A DNA stretch of 64,000 nt from Endomicrobium sp. (GTDB lineage: Bacteria > Elusimicrobiota > Endomicrobiia > Endomicrobiales > Endomicrobiaceae): positions 124,001 through 188,000 of the forward strand of contig JAISGV010000003.1 in assembly GCA_031262885.1 (NCBI GenBank), given 5' to 3'. A program made the translations under genes and the position numbers. This document shows positions 46,720 to 56,979 of this stretch, one piece after another. How positions within the stretch are numbered: the first letter of the stretch is position 1; every line of letters starts with the position of its first letter. A model generated the notes under the pieces. The model searched no databases. It was not told where the DNA came from and worked only from the letters and a program-made list of their open reading frames with translations.

Positions 46720-47703
46720 TTATATTCTTAAAACAGCTGCGCCCCAAGTTAATCCACTACCGAATGCTATTAATTCAACTAAATCTCCATTTTTTACTGT
46801 TCCGTTTTTAATAGCTTCATCTAGAGCTGTAATTACTGAAGCTGATGATGTATTACCTGTTTTAGTTATGTTTATAAAAAAATTATTTATAGAAACCCCT
46901 ATTTTTTTAGCAACACTTTCAATTATTCTTATATTAGCTTGATGAGGAATAAAAAATCTAATGTCATCTTTTTTTTTAGAAGCTAACATAAGGGCTTTTT
47001 TTGCGGCAAATACCATTTTAGAAATAGCATGTTTAAAAATTTTATTACCTTGCATTTTTATTTTATGTAAATTTTGAGATACAGTATTTTTAGAAGTAGG
47101 AAAGGCTGTTCCTCCACCAGGTAAAAAAAGTAATTCAGAATATATTCCGTCAGAACCTAAGAATATAGATAAGCAATCGTTGGTTTTATATGATGCTGTT
47201 AATACCATAGCTCCAGCTCCATCTCCAAACAAAATACAAGTACTCCTATCATCCCAATCTGTAATCTTTGATAATTCCTCAGAACTAACTAATAAAACAG
47301 TTTTATATAACCCTGATTCAATGAAAGCTTTTGCTGTAGCAAGACCATAAATAAATCCACTGCATGAAGCTGAAATGTCAAATGCTGGAATTGATTTAAT
47401 TCCTAACTTTCTTTGCAATAAACATGCAGTTGCAGGAAATGGCATATCTGGAGTAATTGTTGTTACAATAATCAAGTCTATTTGCTCATTAGTGAGCTTA
47501 GCACTTTTTATCGCTTTTTTAGAAGCTTCATATGCTAAATCCGAAGTTAATTCAGATTTACTTGATATCCTTCTTTCTTTTATACCAGTTCGAGATATAA
47601 TCCATTCGTCAGAAGTATCAACAATTTTTTCTAAATCCTTATTGTTTAATATTTTTTTTGGAAAATATGTGCCTGTCCCTAAAATTTTTATCCCTATACC
47701 CAT
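46720..47703 (-). CDS. fabH: 3-oxoacyl-ACP synthase III
   Basis: FabH starts fatty-acid synthesis by condensing acetyl-CoA (or a branched starter) with malonyl-ACP. The catalytic Cys is in DISASCSGFIYGLATA, the His in FIPHQANIRI and the Asn in TKTGNTSSASV. The N-terminal GIKILGTGTYFPKKILNN and SRTGIKERRI are also present. Length is 327 residues. Starter preference cannot be read by eye. Confidence 0.97.
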   Translation of the reverse strand: MGIGIKILGTGTYFPKKILNNKDLEKIVDTSDEWIISRTGIKERRISSKSELTSDLAYEASKKAIKSAKLTNEQIDLIIVTTITPDMPFPATACLLQRKLGIKSIPAFDISASCSGFIYGLATAKAFIESGLYKTVLLVSSEELSKITDWDDRSTCILFGDGAGAMVLTASYKTNDCLSIFLGSDGIYSELLFLPGGGTAFPTSKNTVSQNLHKIKMQGNKIFKHAISKMVFAAKKALMLASKKKDDIRFFIPHQANIRIIESVAKKIGVSINNFFINITKTGNTSSASVITALDEAIKNGTVKNGDLVELIAFGSGLTWGAAVLRI

Positions 47704-47736
47704 TATTCTAAATCCTTATTTACAATCATTTAATTT

Positions 47737-48732
47737 TTATATTTTATACTTATCTATAGCTTTTTTTATATCAATAATCATGTTTTGTTGAACCATATTA
47801 ATTCCTGTAAATATTGCATTTTTAATAGCTTTGCCATTTGATCTTCCATGGCCTATTATACAAACTTCATTAACTCCTAAAAGAGGAGCCCCGCCAAATT
47901 CACTATAATCTATTTTTTTTTTAATAGTTCTTATAGCAAACCATAAAAAAGGAATAGCTAACCAAAACAATGGTTGTTTTATAATTTTTTCTTTAATAAG
48001 CTTTATAAATGTTTCAGCTATACCTTCACTAAACTTTAATAAAACATTTCCAACAAATCCATCACATATTACAACATCAGCTTTTCCATTAATAACATCT
48101 TTTCCTTCTATATTCCCTATAAAATTTATGCCGGATTTATTCAAAAGCTTAAAAGCTTTAATACTTAAATTATTTCCTTTAGTAGGTTCTTCACCTATAG
48201 AAATCAAAGCTATTTTGGGATATTTTATTTTCATTACTTTTTTGCAAAAAACATTTGACATAATTGCAAATTGAAACAAATATTCTGGCTTACAATCAAC
48301 ATTGGCGCCAATATCAGCCATTACACAATTACCATTAACCGTAGGGAAAATAGTAGAAATGGAAGGCCTTAAAATACCAGGGATTCTCTTTAAATAAAAA
48401 ATTGCCACTGCCATTATAGCCCCTGAATTCCCCATAGAAACAAAAGCATTTGCTTTACCATCTCTAACTAATTTAGCGCAAACAGCTAGTGATGAATCAG
48501 TTTTTTTTCGTACTGCTTGAGCAGGATGCTCTCCCATAGTTATAACTTCATTTGCATTAATTATATCTATATTAAGATCAGATAAATCATATTTTGACAA
48601 CTCTTTATAAAGAATTTTCTCTTGCCCTACTAACAATATCTTATGTTTTGATGATTTTGAGACCAAGACAGCGCCTTCAACAGTAGATGATGGGGCGAAA
48701 TCTCCTCCCATTGCGTCAAGAGCAATTATCAT
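47737..48732 (-). CDS. plsX: Phosphate acyltransferase PlsX
   Basis: PlsX converts acyl-ACP to acyl-phosphate, the donor for PlsY in phospholipid synthesis. MIIALDAMGGDFAPSSTVEGA at the N-terminus, GNSGAIMAVA, DIGANVDCKPEYL and the C-terminal GAPLLGVNEVCIIGHG are clear. Length is 331 residues. It overlaps rpmF by four bases and precedes fabH; rpmF-plsX-fabH is a widely conserved order. Confidence 0.97.
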   Translation of the reverse strand: MIIALDAMGGDFAPSSTVEGAVLVSKSSKHKILLVGQEKILYKELSKYDLSDLNIDIINANEVITMGEHPAQAVRKKTDSSLAVCAKLVRDGKANAFVSMGNSGAIMAVAIFYLKRIPGILRPSISTIFPTVNGNCVMADIGANVDCKPEYLFQFAIMSNVFCKKVMKIKYPKIALISIGEEPTKGNNLSIKAFKLLNKSGINFIGNIEGKDVINGKADVVICDGFVGNVLLKFSEGIAETFIKLIKEKIIKQPLFWLAIPFLWFAIRTIKKKIDYSEFGGAPLLGVNEVCIIGHGRSNGKAIKNAIFTGINMVQQNMIIDIKKAIDKYKI

Positions 48733-48947
48733 TTTTCTTTATACGAAATAGGAGTCGTTACTTTTTGTGTTGATTTGTTTAGTATAAGTTTTCCTGCATA
48801 AAATCCACATGTGTTACATATTCTATGAGATATTTTCATCGAATTACAATTTAAACACTTACATAACGTAGGCTGTTTAAGTTTAGAATTTGCAGAACGC
48901 CTACAATCTCTACGATGAGGAGTATGTTTTCTTTTTGGATTTGGCAT
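48729..48947 (-). CDS. rpmF: 50S ribosomal protein L32
   Basis: L32 is a small zinc-binding protein of the large ribosomal subunit. The 72-residue product begins MPNPKRKHTPHRRDCRRSAN and carries two Cys pairs (CKCLNC and CNTC) in the usual place. The C-terminal tail (about 20 residues) is a little longer than in E. coli. GGAGG lies before the ATG, though with a rather long spacer. Its link to plsX-fabH is conserved in many bacteria. Confidence 0.97.
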   Translation of the reverse strand: MPNPKRKHTPHRRDCRRSANSKLKQPTLCKCLNCNSMKISHRICNTCGFYAGKLILNKSTQKVTTPISYKEK

Positions 48948-48969
48948 ATTTTTTTAACTACCTCCAAAA

Positions 48970-48991
48970 TATAATCTTGGATAAGATTATA
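48970..48991 (-). terminator. Short hairpin at the ackA end, before rpmF
   Basis: TATAATCTT-ATCC-AAGATTATA on the minus strand forms a perfect nine-base stem that contains the ackA stop codon and is followed by TTTT and then the rpmF ribosome site. It could be a weak terminator or attenuator between ackA and the fab genes. Its arms resemble the palindrome before nspC. Confidence 0.4.
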
Positions 48992-50198
48992 AAAATTTTA
49001 TTGCTTCTCTTGCAATCATTAATTCTTCATTTGTAGGAATAACTAAAATTTTAGTTTTAGATGTTTTATTTGAAATTATACATTCTTTACCATTATAATT
49101 CGTATTTTCTTTCGAATTTAATGATATCCCTAAATTATATAGATCTTTACAAACCATTTCTCTTATAAAAGGTGAATTTTCTCCTATTCCTGCTGTGAAA
49201 ACCAATCCATGAATTCCATTAAGTATACCATAATATGAACATATATATTTCTTTAAACTATAGCATAACATTTTAATAGCTAATTTTGATTTATGATCAT
49301 TATGTTTTAATGCCGCATTAATAATATCTCTCATATCAGAATACTTTTCTGATATACCATATAAACCACTTTGTTTATTTATCAATTTATTTAAATTATT
49401 TTCATTTCTATAAAAAGGATATAAATCCATAATATAAGTTAGAACAGAGGGATCAACATTACCACACCTAGTACCCATTATAATACCTTCAACTGGAGTA
49501 AATCCCATAGAGGTATCTATAGCTTTTCCATATTTTATAGCTGTTACACTACTACCATTGCCTATATGGGCTGTAATTAATTTTATTTTTTTGAGAGGCA
49601 TCCCTATTAACTCTGCTGCTTTTTTAGAAACATATTGATGAGAAATACCATGAAACCCATATTTTCTTATTTTATTTTCAATAAAATACTTATAAGGTAA
49701 TGCATACATATAAGCATAATCAGGAATTGTATGATAAAAAGCAGTATCGAATACTAAAACAGAAGGTATTCCTGGCAATGTATTTTCAACAGCTAATATT
49801 CCTGAATAATTTGCAGGATTATGTAAAGGAGCCATAGAGAAGGATTGTTTTAGAAACTTTTTAATTTCATTGGTTACTAATACAGATTTAGAAAATTTAT
49901 TTCCGCCATGTACTATTCGATGCCCAACTATATTAATTTCTTTATAATCTTTAATTATATTTTTTAGTAAATCATTTAATATAACTTTAATTGCAATATT
50001 ATGATTCTGAATGTTTAAAGACATTTTTAGTTCTTTTGTGTTGTCTAATGCATCATAAAATTGTTTCCTATAAAAAGAATTTTTTGAGCCAATACATTCA
50101 ACAATTCCACCAGCTATTTTTTTTTCCTCTTTATTTTTTATTTTAAACAGACTGTATTTAATAGATGATGATCCACAATTAATTGTTAATACTTTCAT
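48987..50198 (-). CDS. ackA: Acetate kinase
   Basis: AckA makes ATP and acetate from acetyl phosphate. [52 protein letters not shown] and FTAGIGENS are all present. Length is 403 residues. No phosphotransacetylase is adjacent; it must be elsewhere or replaced. ackA overlaps coaD by four bases. Together with Etf/acyl-CoA dehydrogenase it suggests energy from acid-forming fermentation. Confidence 0.97.
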   Translation of the reverse strand: MKVLTINCGSSSIKYSLFKIKNKEEKKIAGGIVECIGSKNSFYRKQFYDALDNTKELKMSLNIQNHNIAIKVILNDLLKNIIKDYKEINIVGHRIVHGGNKFSKSVLVTNEIKKFLKQSFSMAPLHNPANYSGILAVENTLPGIPSVLVFDTAFYHTIPDYAYMYALPYKYFIENKIRKYGFHGISHQYVSKKAAELIGMPLKKIKLITAHIGNGSSVTAIKYGKAIDTSMGFTPVEGIIMGTRCGNVDPSVLTYIMDLYPFYRNENNLNKLINKQSGLYGISEKYSDMRDIINAALKHNDHKSKLAIKMLCYSLKKYICSYYGILNGIHGLVFTAGIGENSPFIREMVCKDLYNLGISLNSKENTNYNGKECIISNKTSKTKILVIPTNEELMIAREAIKFL

Positions 50199-50713
50199 TT
50201 TTTACATACCTTTAAGTTCTTTTTTTTTATTAAAAAAGCTCTTTCTTTTAATTCTTTTTCTATACATTTTGGTATAAAATTTGAAATATCAGATTCAAGC
50301 AATGCCAGTTCTCTTATAAGTGCAGATGTTAAAAAACTATATGAATAATCTGGTATTAAAAATATAGTTTCAATATCGTTATTTAATTTTTTATTTATAG
50401 TTGCCATTTGTAATTCGTATTCAAAATCTGAAACTATTCTTAAACCTCTTATTATTATGAATATCTTTTTTTCTTTAACATAGTTAGCTAATAATCCTGA
50501 AAAAGATAATATCTGTACATTTTTTAAATTTTTTGTGATTTCCTCTAAAAAATTTATTCGTTCCTCTAAAGAAAACCAATGGTTCTTATTAAGATTATTT
50601 GTAACTGCTACCATTATTTTTGGAAATAAGTTTAAAGCTCTAATTATTATATTTAAATGTCCATTAGTAGGTGGATCGAAACTACCAGGGAAAATAGCTA
50701 TTTTATTATTCAT
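50195..50713 (-). CDS. coaD: Pantetheine-phosphate adenylyltransferase
   Basis: CoaD adenylates 4'-phosphopantetheine in coenzyme A synthesis. The nucleotidyltransferase signature [18 protein letters not shown] (with TNGH) and the later [19 protein letters not shown] and [12 protein letters not shown] are standard. The track ORF starts at 50767 inside tRNA-Ser; I use ATG 50713 ([10 protein letters not shown]), giving 172 residues as usual for the family. It follows the tRNA by 22 bases and has no clear ribosome site. Confidence 0.96.
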   Translation of the reverse strand: MNNKIAIFPGSFDPPTNGHLNIIIRALNLFPKIMVAVTNNLNKNHWFSLEERINFLEEITKNLKNVQILSFSGLLANYVKEKKIFIIIRGLRIVSDFEYELQMATINKKLNNDIETIFLIPDYSYSFLTSALIRELALLESDISNFIPKCIEKELKERAFLIKKKNLKVCKK

Positions 50714-50735
50714 AATATCTGTCAAACAAATAATT

Positions 50736-50827
50736 TGGAGAGAGAGGGATTTGAACCCTCGACACATACATTAATACATGTATCAGTTTTCGAAACTGAT
50801 GCTTTAAAACCTCTCAGCCACCTCTCC
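50736..50827 (-). tRNA. tRNA-Ser(CGA)
   Basis: A 92-base cloverleaf with a long variable arm typical of class II tRNAs. Acceptor GGAGAGG pairs with TCTCTCC, the anticodon loop is TTCGAAA (anticodon CGA, reading UCG), and the T-arm GAGGGTTCAAATCCCTC is intact. The discriminator is A and CCA is not encoded. It lies just upstream of coaD. Confidence 0.96.
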
Positions 50828-50858
50828 AAAATTAACTAATAGTATAAACATTATACTT

Positions 50859-52151
50859 TTAATATATATTTTTACTATTTAATTTTATAAAATTTAACAC
50901 CTTACCTACAAGATAAAGTGAACCAATAACTGTTACTATTTCGTTAGTATCTAAGATGTTGTAAACATTATCTAATGAATTACAGATATAAATTCTTTTT
51001 TTTGCAATATGTTTTAAAAAAATTTTTTTTAAAATGATAGAGGGTACTATTCTTTCATTTTTAATATTTAATAATATCACTCTTTTTATAAATGGAATCA
51101 TAATTTTAATCATATCTTCATAATTTTTATTCTCTACTACAGAAAAAATAAAAGTTCTTTTTTTGTGTGAAAAATCAAATCGTTTAAAAGTTTTTATGAA
51201 AGCATTAATACCTTCAATATTGTGTGCTCCATCTATAATAAATTCATTAACTTTATTATAGATACTTACGCGTTTTATTTCAAAACGTCCAGGCCATACT
51301 GCATTTTTAATCCCATATCTTATGTGTTTTTCAGTTAATATATAACCATTTTTTTTTAAAAGTTTAGTTGCAAAAATCGCCATAGAAGCATTAATATTTT
51401 GGTGTATTCCAAGAAGTGAAATTTCCATATTTTTGAATTTATTACTATTGTCTATATAATCAAATGTTTGAGTATATAATAGTTTATTATATCTATCATT
51501 TATCACTTTAAAATCATAACCATACATATATATCTTTTTGTTATATATTTTTTTTAAATGTAGAATTGAACGCTTAGGTAATTCCCCACATATAACATGT
51601 GCGTCTTTTTTTATTATTCCAGCTTTTTCAGAAGTTATATCTTCTATAGTATTTCCGAGTATTTCTTGGTGTTCTTTTGAAATAGATGTTATTATGCAAC
51701 AAATTTTTTTTTCAATAATATTAGTAGCATCTAAGCGTCCACCTAATCCAGTTTCAATAATCGCAATGTCTACTTTTTGAGTTTTAAAATAGAAAAAAGC
51801 TAAAACAGTTAAATATTCAAAGTATGATACTTTATAATATAGAGCTTTACTTAAAAATTTTTTTTCTAATATAGAAAAATTTCTTTCTGTAATATTTATA
51901 CCATTAATTTTAAATCTCTCAGTAATATTAATTAAATGAGGAGAAGTATATAAAGCTGTTTTATAACCAGCTGCTATTAGGATTTCAGATATGAAAGTTG
52001 CAGTGGATCCTTTTCCATTAGTTCCTGCTATATGAATAGTATTTAAATTATCTTGAGGATTACCTATGCTTTCTAGAAATTTTGAGACTCTTGTTAAGCC
52101 TAGCGTCATATTCTTATATTCTTTTGAAATTTTAAAAAATATTTTATTCAT
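50859..52151 (-). CDS. folC: Folylpolyglutamate synthase/dihydrofolate synthase
   Basis: FolC adds glutamates to folates and may also make dihydrofolate. The Mur-ligase-like P-loop [53 protein letters not shown] and [12 protein letters not shown] are present. Length is 430 residues. It overlaps accD by eight bases; accD-folC adjacency is common in bacteria. The C-terminal domain is lysine- and isoleucine-rich, as expected from the base bias. Confidence 0.95.
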   Translation of the reverse strand: MNKIFFKISKEYKNMTLGLTRVSKFLESIGNPQDNLNTIHIAGTNGKGSTATFISEILIAAGYKTALYTSPHLINITERFKINGINITERNFSILEKKFLSKALYYKVSYFEYLTVLAFFYFKTQKVDIAIIETGLGGRLDATNIIEKKICCIITSISKEHQEILGNTIEDITSEKAGIIKKDAHVICGELPKRSILHLKKIYNKKIYMYGYDFKVINDRYNKLLYTQTFDYIDNSNKFKNMEISLLGIHQNINASMAIFATKLLKKNGYILTEKHIRYGIKNAVWPGRFEIKRVSIYNKVNEFIIDGAHNIEGINAFIKTFKRFDFSHKKRTFIFSVVENKNYEDMIKIMIPFIKRVILLNIKNERIVPSIILKKIFLKHIAKKRIYICNSLDNVYNILDTNEIVTVIGSLYLVGKVLNFIKLNSKNIY

Positions 52152-52929
52152 TGTAAAAAAAATTCAGAAGTTTTGCTATAACAGTACGTATTTCTTTTCT
52201 TTCTGAAATTATGTCAATCATACCATGTTCTTTTAGAAATTCTGCTGTTTGAAAACCTTTAGGTAAAGTTTGTTTTATAGTTTGAGATATAACTCTAGGT
52301 CCTGCAAAACATATTAAAGCATTTGGTTCCGCTATAATTATGTCTCCAAGCATTGCATAACTTGCAGCGACACCTCCTGTTGTTGGATCTGTTAAAACTG
52401 AAATGTAAGCTAAATGATTGTTGGATAGTTTTGATAAAGCAGCACTTATTTTTCCCATTTGCATTAAGGACATTATGCCTTCTTGCATTCTGGCTCCTCC
52501 TGAAGCAGAAAAAAGTATTAAGTGTTTTCTTTTTTTAATAGCACATTCAATGGCTCTAGTTATTTTTTCACCAACAACAGAGCCCATGCTACCACCCATG
52601 AACATAAAATCCATTATTCCAATAACAACATCGTATCCTGATATTTGTGCTTCACCTGTAATAATTGCTTCTTTGTTTGTAAATTTCTTAAGTTTTTCAG
52701 AGTATCCTGGAAAACTTAAGAAATTTACAGATTTTAGATCTGAGTCCATTTCCTTGAAACTATCTTTATCAACAGTAAATTCTAATCTTTCCAATGAGTT
52801 GATTCTAATATAATACCCACATTTAGGACATATCATTAAATTTTTATAAAAAACTTTTTTCAAAAGAATTTGATCACATTTTTTGCAATTTAACCAAATG
52901 CTTTCTTCAGTTTTGTATTTTTTATGCAT
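52144..52929 (-). CDS. accD: Acetyl-CoA carboxylase carboxyltransferase beta subunit
   Basis: AccD with AccA transfers CO2 from biotin to acetyl-CoA, the first step of fatty-acid synthesis. The N-terminal zinc ribbon (LNCKKCDQ...MICPKCGYY) and the crotonase-like core ([56 protein letters not shown]) are clear. I start it at ATG 52929 ([15 protein letters not shown]) rather than 52986, which would overlap hisI by 56 bases and add an unrelated lead. Length is 261 residues. accA, accB and accC are not in the window. Confidence 0.95.
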   Translation of the reverse strand: MHKKYKTEESIWLNCKKCDQILLKKVFYKNLMICPKCGYYIRINSLERLEFTVDKDSFKEMDSDLKSVNFLSFPGYSEKLKKFTNKEAIITGEAQISGYDVVIGIMDFMFMGGSMGSVVGEKITRAIECAIKKRKHLILFSASGGARMQEGIMSLMQMGKISAALSKLSNNHLAYISVLTDPTTGGVAASYAMLGDIIIAEPNALICFAGPRVISQTIKQTLPKGFQTAEFLKEHGMIDIISERKEIRTVIAKLLNFFYNE

Positions 52930-52930
52930 A

Positions 52931-53338
52931 TTATTTTGTTTTTTTTGTAGTATAAACTTCTTTTGGATTAAATATTCGTTTACCAACTATTTCCTTATTA
53001 TTTGCTCCGTCTAAATTAACCTTTGTAAAAAAGCAAGATCTATAACCTGTATGGCATGCGGCATTTCCTATTTGCTCAACTTTTAACAATATACAATCGG
53101 AATCACAATCGTAATAAAATTCTTTTACTCTTTGAACATTTCCTGAGCTTTCTCCCTTCATCCAAAACTTTTTTCTAGAACGACTCCAGAAAAAAGTTTT
53201 CTTATGTTTTAAGGTTTCAATAACAGATTTTTTATTCATATATGCTACCATAAGAACTATATTGTCAGAATAATCTTGTACAATCACAGGAATAAGGCCT
53301 TTATCATCAAATTTTAAACATTTAATAACTTCTTCCAT
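52931..53338 (-). CDS. hisI: Phosphoribosyl-AMP cyclohydrolase
   Basis: HisI opens the purine ring of PR-AMP in histidine synthesis. [45 protein letters not shown] and the metal-binding [28 protein letters not shown] are typical. At 135 residues it has only the cyclohydrolase domain; the pyrophosphohydrolase (HisE) must be encoded elsewhere. Its stop is one base before the accD ATG, tying the his genes to accD-folC. Confidence 0.96.
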   Translation of the reverse strand: MEEVIKCLKFDDKGLIPVIVQDYSDNIVLMVAYMNKKSVIETLKHKKTFFWSRSRKKFWMKGESSGNVQRVKEFYYDCDSDCILLKVEQIGNAACHTGYRSCFFTKVNLDGANNKEIVGKRIFNPKEVYTTKKTK

Positions 53339-53363
53339 AATAATACTACTCCTATTTTAATTT

Positions 53364-54119
53364 TCAAAATCTTACTGGAATATCTTTTGATTTTAAATAT
53401 TGTTTCACATTCTTTATAGTAAATTCTTTATAATGAAATAATGAAGCTGCTAATACAGCAGAAGCTCCAGCATAATATGCATCTGAAAAATCATTTAACT
53501 TTCCAGCTCCTCCTGAAGCTATAACTGGAATAGGAATATTTTCAGAAATTTTCTTTAAAAGATCTAAGTCATATCCATTTTTTGTTCCATCTTTATCCAT
53601 ACTAGTTAGTAAAATTTCTCCTGCTCCAAGTTCAACAGCTTTATTGGCCCAAGTAATAGCATCTATTCCTGAATCTATTCTTCCTCCATGAGTAAAAACG
53701 TTCCATTTATTATTTTTTATCATCTTGGCATCTATAGCAACGACTATACATTGTTTTCCAAATATATTACTAGCATCTTTTATAATTCTAGAATTGTACA
53801 CTGCGGCAGAATTTAGAGAGACTTTGTCTGCCCCTGCATTTAAAATATTCCTTATGTCTTCTATGTTTTTTATACCTCCACCAACTGTAAGAGGAATAAA
53901 AATTTTCTTTGCTGTTTTTTCTACCAAATCAACTGTAGTATAACGATTTTCATAGGTAGCAGAAATATCTAAAAAAATAATTTCATCTGCACCATACAAA
54001 TTGTATTGTTCTGCAACCATAACTGGATCACCTGCATCTCTTAAATTAATGAAATTAGTACCTTTAACAACTCTATTTTGAGCTATATCTAAACATGGAA
54101 TTACTCTTAATTTTAACAT
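53364..54119 (-). CDS. hisF: Imidazole glycerol phosphate synthase subunit HisF
   Basis: HisF is the TIM-barrel synthase that uses ammonia from HisH to make imidazole glycerol phosphate and [37 protein letters not shown], the second aspartate in [15 protein letters not shown] and [12 protein letters not shown] are intact. Length is 251 residues. It lies three bases downstream of hisA. The AICAR it releases can be used by PurH, encoded at 8-9 kb. Confidence 0.97.
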   Translation of the reverse strand: MLKLRVIPCLDIAQNRVVKGTNFINLRDAGDPVMVAEQYNLYGADEIIFLDISATYENRYTTVDLVEKTAKKIFIPLTVGGGIKNIEDIRNILNAGADKVSLNSAAVYNSRIIKDASNIFGKQCIVVAIDAKMIKNNKWNVFTHGGRIDSGIDAITWANKAVELGAGEILLTSMDKDGTKNGYDLDLLKKISENIPIPVIASGGAGKLNDFSDAYYAGASAVLAASLFHYKEFTIKNVKQYLKSKDIPVRF

Positions 54120-54122
54120 TGT

Positions 54123-54860
54123 TTACTCTTTATCTCTTGTTATTTTTACAGCTTCTTCTAATTTAAATTCACTAGTATACAATGCACTTCCAACTATAAC
54201 CGCTATAACATTTTTATACTTTTTTAAATCTAATATATCATTAATTGTTCTTACCCCTCCAGAAGCTATTAACTTAATATTATTATTTAAAGATATTTGT
54301 TTTATACCAAAAAAATCTGGGCCAGTAAGCATTCCATCTCTAGATACATCTGTATACAAAATTTGTTTAATTCCCATGTTTTGTAGTGTTGGGATTATAT
54401 CCAAAATGTTAATTGATGTTACATCTTTCCACCCTTCTACCGCTACATTTCCATTTTTAGTATCAATAGCTATTATTATTTTATCTGAACCATATTTTTT
54501 TATTGCTTTTTTTACCATTTCAGGATTATAAATTATTGCTGTACCTAAAATCACATAAGACGCTCCCATATTAAATATTTCATCTACATCATTAATACTT
54601 CTAATACCTCCACCAACCTCAATGGGAACATCCACAGATGAACAAATATTTTTTATAACTTCTTTATTAGATCTTATACCATTAAATGCTCCATCTAAGT
54701 CTACAACATGTATGCGTTCAGCTCCTTTTGCTTGCCATAATTTAGCAATAAATACCGGATCATTAGAATGTATTACTTCTTTATCAATTTCTCCTTGTTT
54801 TAATCTTACAGATTTTCCTTGTCTTATATCAATTGCAGGAATAACCATCATCTTATGCAT
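54123..54860 (-). CDS. hisA: ProFAR isomerase (HisA)
   Basis: HisA isomerises the ProFAR aminoaldose in histidine synthesis. [19 protein letters not shown], the catalytic Asp in [20 protein letters not shown] and [14 protein letters not shown] are intact. Length is 245 residues. The N-terminus MHKMMVIPA offers two starts; AAGAGG is three or so bases from the first and 13 from the second, so the exact one is open. It overlaps hisH by eight bases. Confidence 0.96.
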   Translation of the reverse strand: MHKMMVIPAIDIRQGKSVRLKQGEIDKEVIHSNDPVFIAKLWQAKGAERIHVVDLDGAFNGIRSNKEVIKNICSSVDVPIEVGGGIRSINDVDEIFNMGASYVILGTAIIYNPEMVKKAIKKYGSDKIIIAIDTKNGNVAVEGWKDVTSINILDIIPTLQNMGIKQILYTDVSRDGMLTGPDFFGIKQISLNNNIKLIASGGVRTINDILDLKKYKNVIAVIVGSALYTSEFKLEEAVKITRDKE

Positions 54861-55497
54861 TTACCTCTTTTATAAAATTTTTTAGGATTACTAATCCTTT
54901 TTCTCCACTCTTTTCAGGATGGAATTGGCTGCCCCAGATATTTTTATATGTAATTGAAGAACAAAATTTTACTCCAAATTCACAAAAACTTGAAGTCTGT
55001 AATAAATTTATAGGCATTACATAATATGAATGAACAAAATAAAAACTTTCATTATTAGTTATTGATTTAAACATTTTTTTTGTATATGAATTATTTTGAA
55101 ATATTTTAATATTATTCCATCCCATATGTGGAATTTTCATGTTTTTATTTTTTTTCTCAAACTTTTTAACTTCTCCTGGTATTAGGCGTAATCCATCATG
55201 TATTCCATTCTCATAGCTTTTTTCAAAAAAAAGTTGAAATCCTAAACATATACCATAAATTAATTTGCCTGTATTTACATAATTATATATAGCTTCATCA
55301 AATCCTTTTTTCTTTAAAAAATGCATTGCAGGTCCAAAAGCTCCTACTCCTGGCAAAATTGCTCCATTAAAACGTGACATTTCTACTGGCGAATTAATAA
55401 CTACTGCTTCAGCAGTAGCACAGTAATTTAAAGCATTTACAACACTTCTTATATTACCAAACCCATAATCTATTATTGCAATCTTTTTTAATCTCAT
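54853..55497 (-). CDS. hisH: Imidazole glycerol phosphate synthase glutaminase subunit HisH
   Basis: HisH is a class I glutamine amidotransferase that feeds ammonia to His[19 protein letters not shown], the nucleophile elbow [15 protein letters not shown] and the His/Glu pair in [11 protein letters not shown] complete the triad. The track starts at GTG 55521; I prefer ATG 55497 ([12 protein letters not shown]), which matches the family N-terminus, although AAGGAG is then 15 bases away. The protein is 214 residues. It is first in hisH-hisA-hisF-hisI-accD-folC. Confidence 0.95.
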   Translation of the reverse strand: MRLKKIAIIDYGFGNIRSVVNALNYCATAEAVVINSPVEMSRFNGAILPGVGAFGPAMHFLKKKGFDEAIYNYVNTGKLIYGICLGFQLFFEKSYENGIHDGLRLIPGEVKKFEKKNKNMKIPHMGWNNIKIFQNNSYTKKMFKSITNNESFYFVHSYYVMPINLLQTSSFCEFGVKFCSSITYKNIWGSQFHPEKSGEKGLVILKNFIKEVNA

Positions 55498-55788
55498 TAT
55501 TTTTAAATTTTTCTCCTTCACATAAAACTACTCAGAAACAGTATAAGTATAATATAGTTTATTTCATATAATTTCAAAAAAATATATCTACACAAAATTT
55601 TATTCCTAAACACATAGAAAAAAGATATAACACATAATCTATAAAATACATGATCGTTGATATAAAATATAAATGATTGTAGAAGTTAATCTTGACACAA
55701 ACTTAAATTATATTAATCTTGAAATTTCATATGACATTTTGGCTACGTTCTGATTGTATAAAAATATGCATCTTTTGACAATTGAAAT
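55498..55788. other. 291-base intergenic gap between hisH and the cysteine desulfurase gene
   Basis: Apart from the hisH promoter I see no open frame of note and no tRNA-like fold. The decamer TTAATCTTGA occurs twice (near 55687 and 55712), and TTGACA at 55692 with TAATCT 16 bases on gives a plus-strand promoter-like pair with no gene in front of it. No clear terminator hairpin for the desulfurase gene is visible. It may be decayed sequence. Confidence 0.5.
55549..55577 (-). promoter_or_regulatory. Predicted promoter for the hisHAFI-accD-folC run
   Basis: On the minus strand TTGAAA (55572-55577), a 17-base spacer and TATTAT (55549-55554) lie about 50 bases before hisH. No leader peptide rich in His codons and no terminator-attenuator pair are visible in between. 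Confidence 0.55.
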
Positions 55789-56979
55789 TTAAGATTTATT
55801 AGGATACATTAATCTTAAATTTTTAACTAAACCAGGTAAAATTTTTAATACATAATCAATTTCAGATTCTGTATTATAATAATCAAAAGAAAAACGTATG
55901 GAACCACGTGATAATATAGGATTTATTCCCATTGCAGAAAGAACATGAGAAGTAGAATTTAAACCTGAAGCACAAGCCGATCCTGTGGAAACTGCTATAT
56001 CATTCATATCAAGCATAAGTAACAAAGATTCTCCTTCTAAATATTTAAAACTAACATTTAATATATTATTGATTGAATTAGTATCAGGAGTATTAATATT
56101 TACATCTGGTATACTATTTAATATACCATATTTTAACTTATTTTTTAGGTAAAAAAGATAATCATGGTATTTCTCAAGATTATTATTTGAGTATTTAAAA
56201 GCTTTTGATAAACCTGCTATATAAGCTAAGTTTTCAGTTCCTGGATGAATTTTATTTTCTTGACTACCACCGTAAAGTATTGGAGATATGCTAGTTCCTT
56301 TTTTAACATAAATAGCACTTACTCCTTTAGGGCCATGAAATTTATGTGCTGAAATAGTTAGTATATCAATACCCAGTTTTTTTACATCCAATTTTAGTTT
56401 ACCAGCTGATTGTATAGCGTCAGTATGAAAATATATTTTAATTTTTCTATTTTTATTTATTTTTTTTAGTTTAGTAGATATTTCACTAATAGGTTGAATA
56501 GACCCAACTTCATTATTAGTATGCATTATTGTTACAAGAATTGTGTTATCTTTTATGTTTTTTACTAAATCCTCTGATGAAACAATGCCATATTTATTAA
56601 CATTTAAATAAGTTACAGTATAACCAATTTTTTCTAAATATTTACAAGAATTTAAAACAGCAGGGTGTTCTATTTTACTTGTGATTATATGTTTGTTATT
56701 ACTTTTATAAGCACTAGATATACCTAATATTGCAATATTATCAGCTTCTGTTCCACTGCCTGCAAAAAAGATTTCTTCAGAATTTGAATTAAGTAATTTT
56801 GATATCTTAACTCTGAAATTTTCTAAGGCAATTTTAGCTTGTCTTCCAATATTATGGATACTTGAAGGATTACCATAAATATGACAAGAATATTTTATTA
56901 TTTCCTTTATTACTTCAGGTCTTACAAATGTAGTAGCACTATTATCTAAATAAACTATTTCCCTTTTGTTAATTTTCAT
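55789..56979 (-). CDS. Cysteine desulfurase (NifS/IscS family)
   Basis: A PLP enzyme that takes sulfur from cysteine for iron-sulfur clusters and tRNA thiolation. EIVYLDNSATTFVRPEV, the histidine in MHTNNEVGSIQPI, the PLP lysine in SAHKFHGPKGVSAIYV and the catalytic cysteine loop STGSACASGLNSTSHVL are present. Length is 396 residues. The group I loop (ACASG context) fits NifS/IscS. No iscU or nifU follows; mnmA is also absent here. It overlaps mltG by four bases. Confidence 0.95.
   Translation of the reverse strand: MKINKREIVYLDNSATTFVRPEVIKEIIKYSCHIYGNPSSIHNIGRQAKIALENFRVKISKLLNSNSEEIFFAGSGTEADNIAILGISSAYKSNNKHIITSKIEHPAVLNSCKYLEKIGYTVTYLNVNKYGIVSSEDLVKNIKDNTILVTIMHTNNEVGSIQPISEISTKLKKINKNRKIKIYFHTDAIQSAGKLKLDVKKLGIDILTISAHKFHGPKGVSAIYVKKGTSISPILYGGSQENKIHPGTENLAYIAGLSKAFKYSNNNLEKYHDYLFYLKNKLKYGILNSIPDVNINTPDTNSINNILNVSFKYLEGESLLLMLDMNDIAVSTGSACASGLNSTSHVLSAMGINPILSRGSIRFSFDYYNTESEIDYVLKILPGLVKNLRLMYPNKS

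Noticed and set aside
47375-47791. 138-residue plus-strand ORF
   Set aside because: Antisense to fabH and plsX, both of which are complete and well conserved.
50657-50839. Plus-strand ORF containing EREGFEPSTHT
   Set aside because: This is the familiar false protein produced by reading a tRNA-Ser gene on its opposite strand.
52418-52813. 131-residue plus-strand ORF
   Set aside because: Antisense to accD; composition is that of a reverse-strand shadow.
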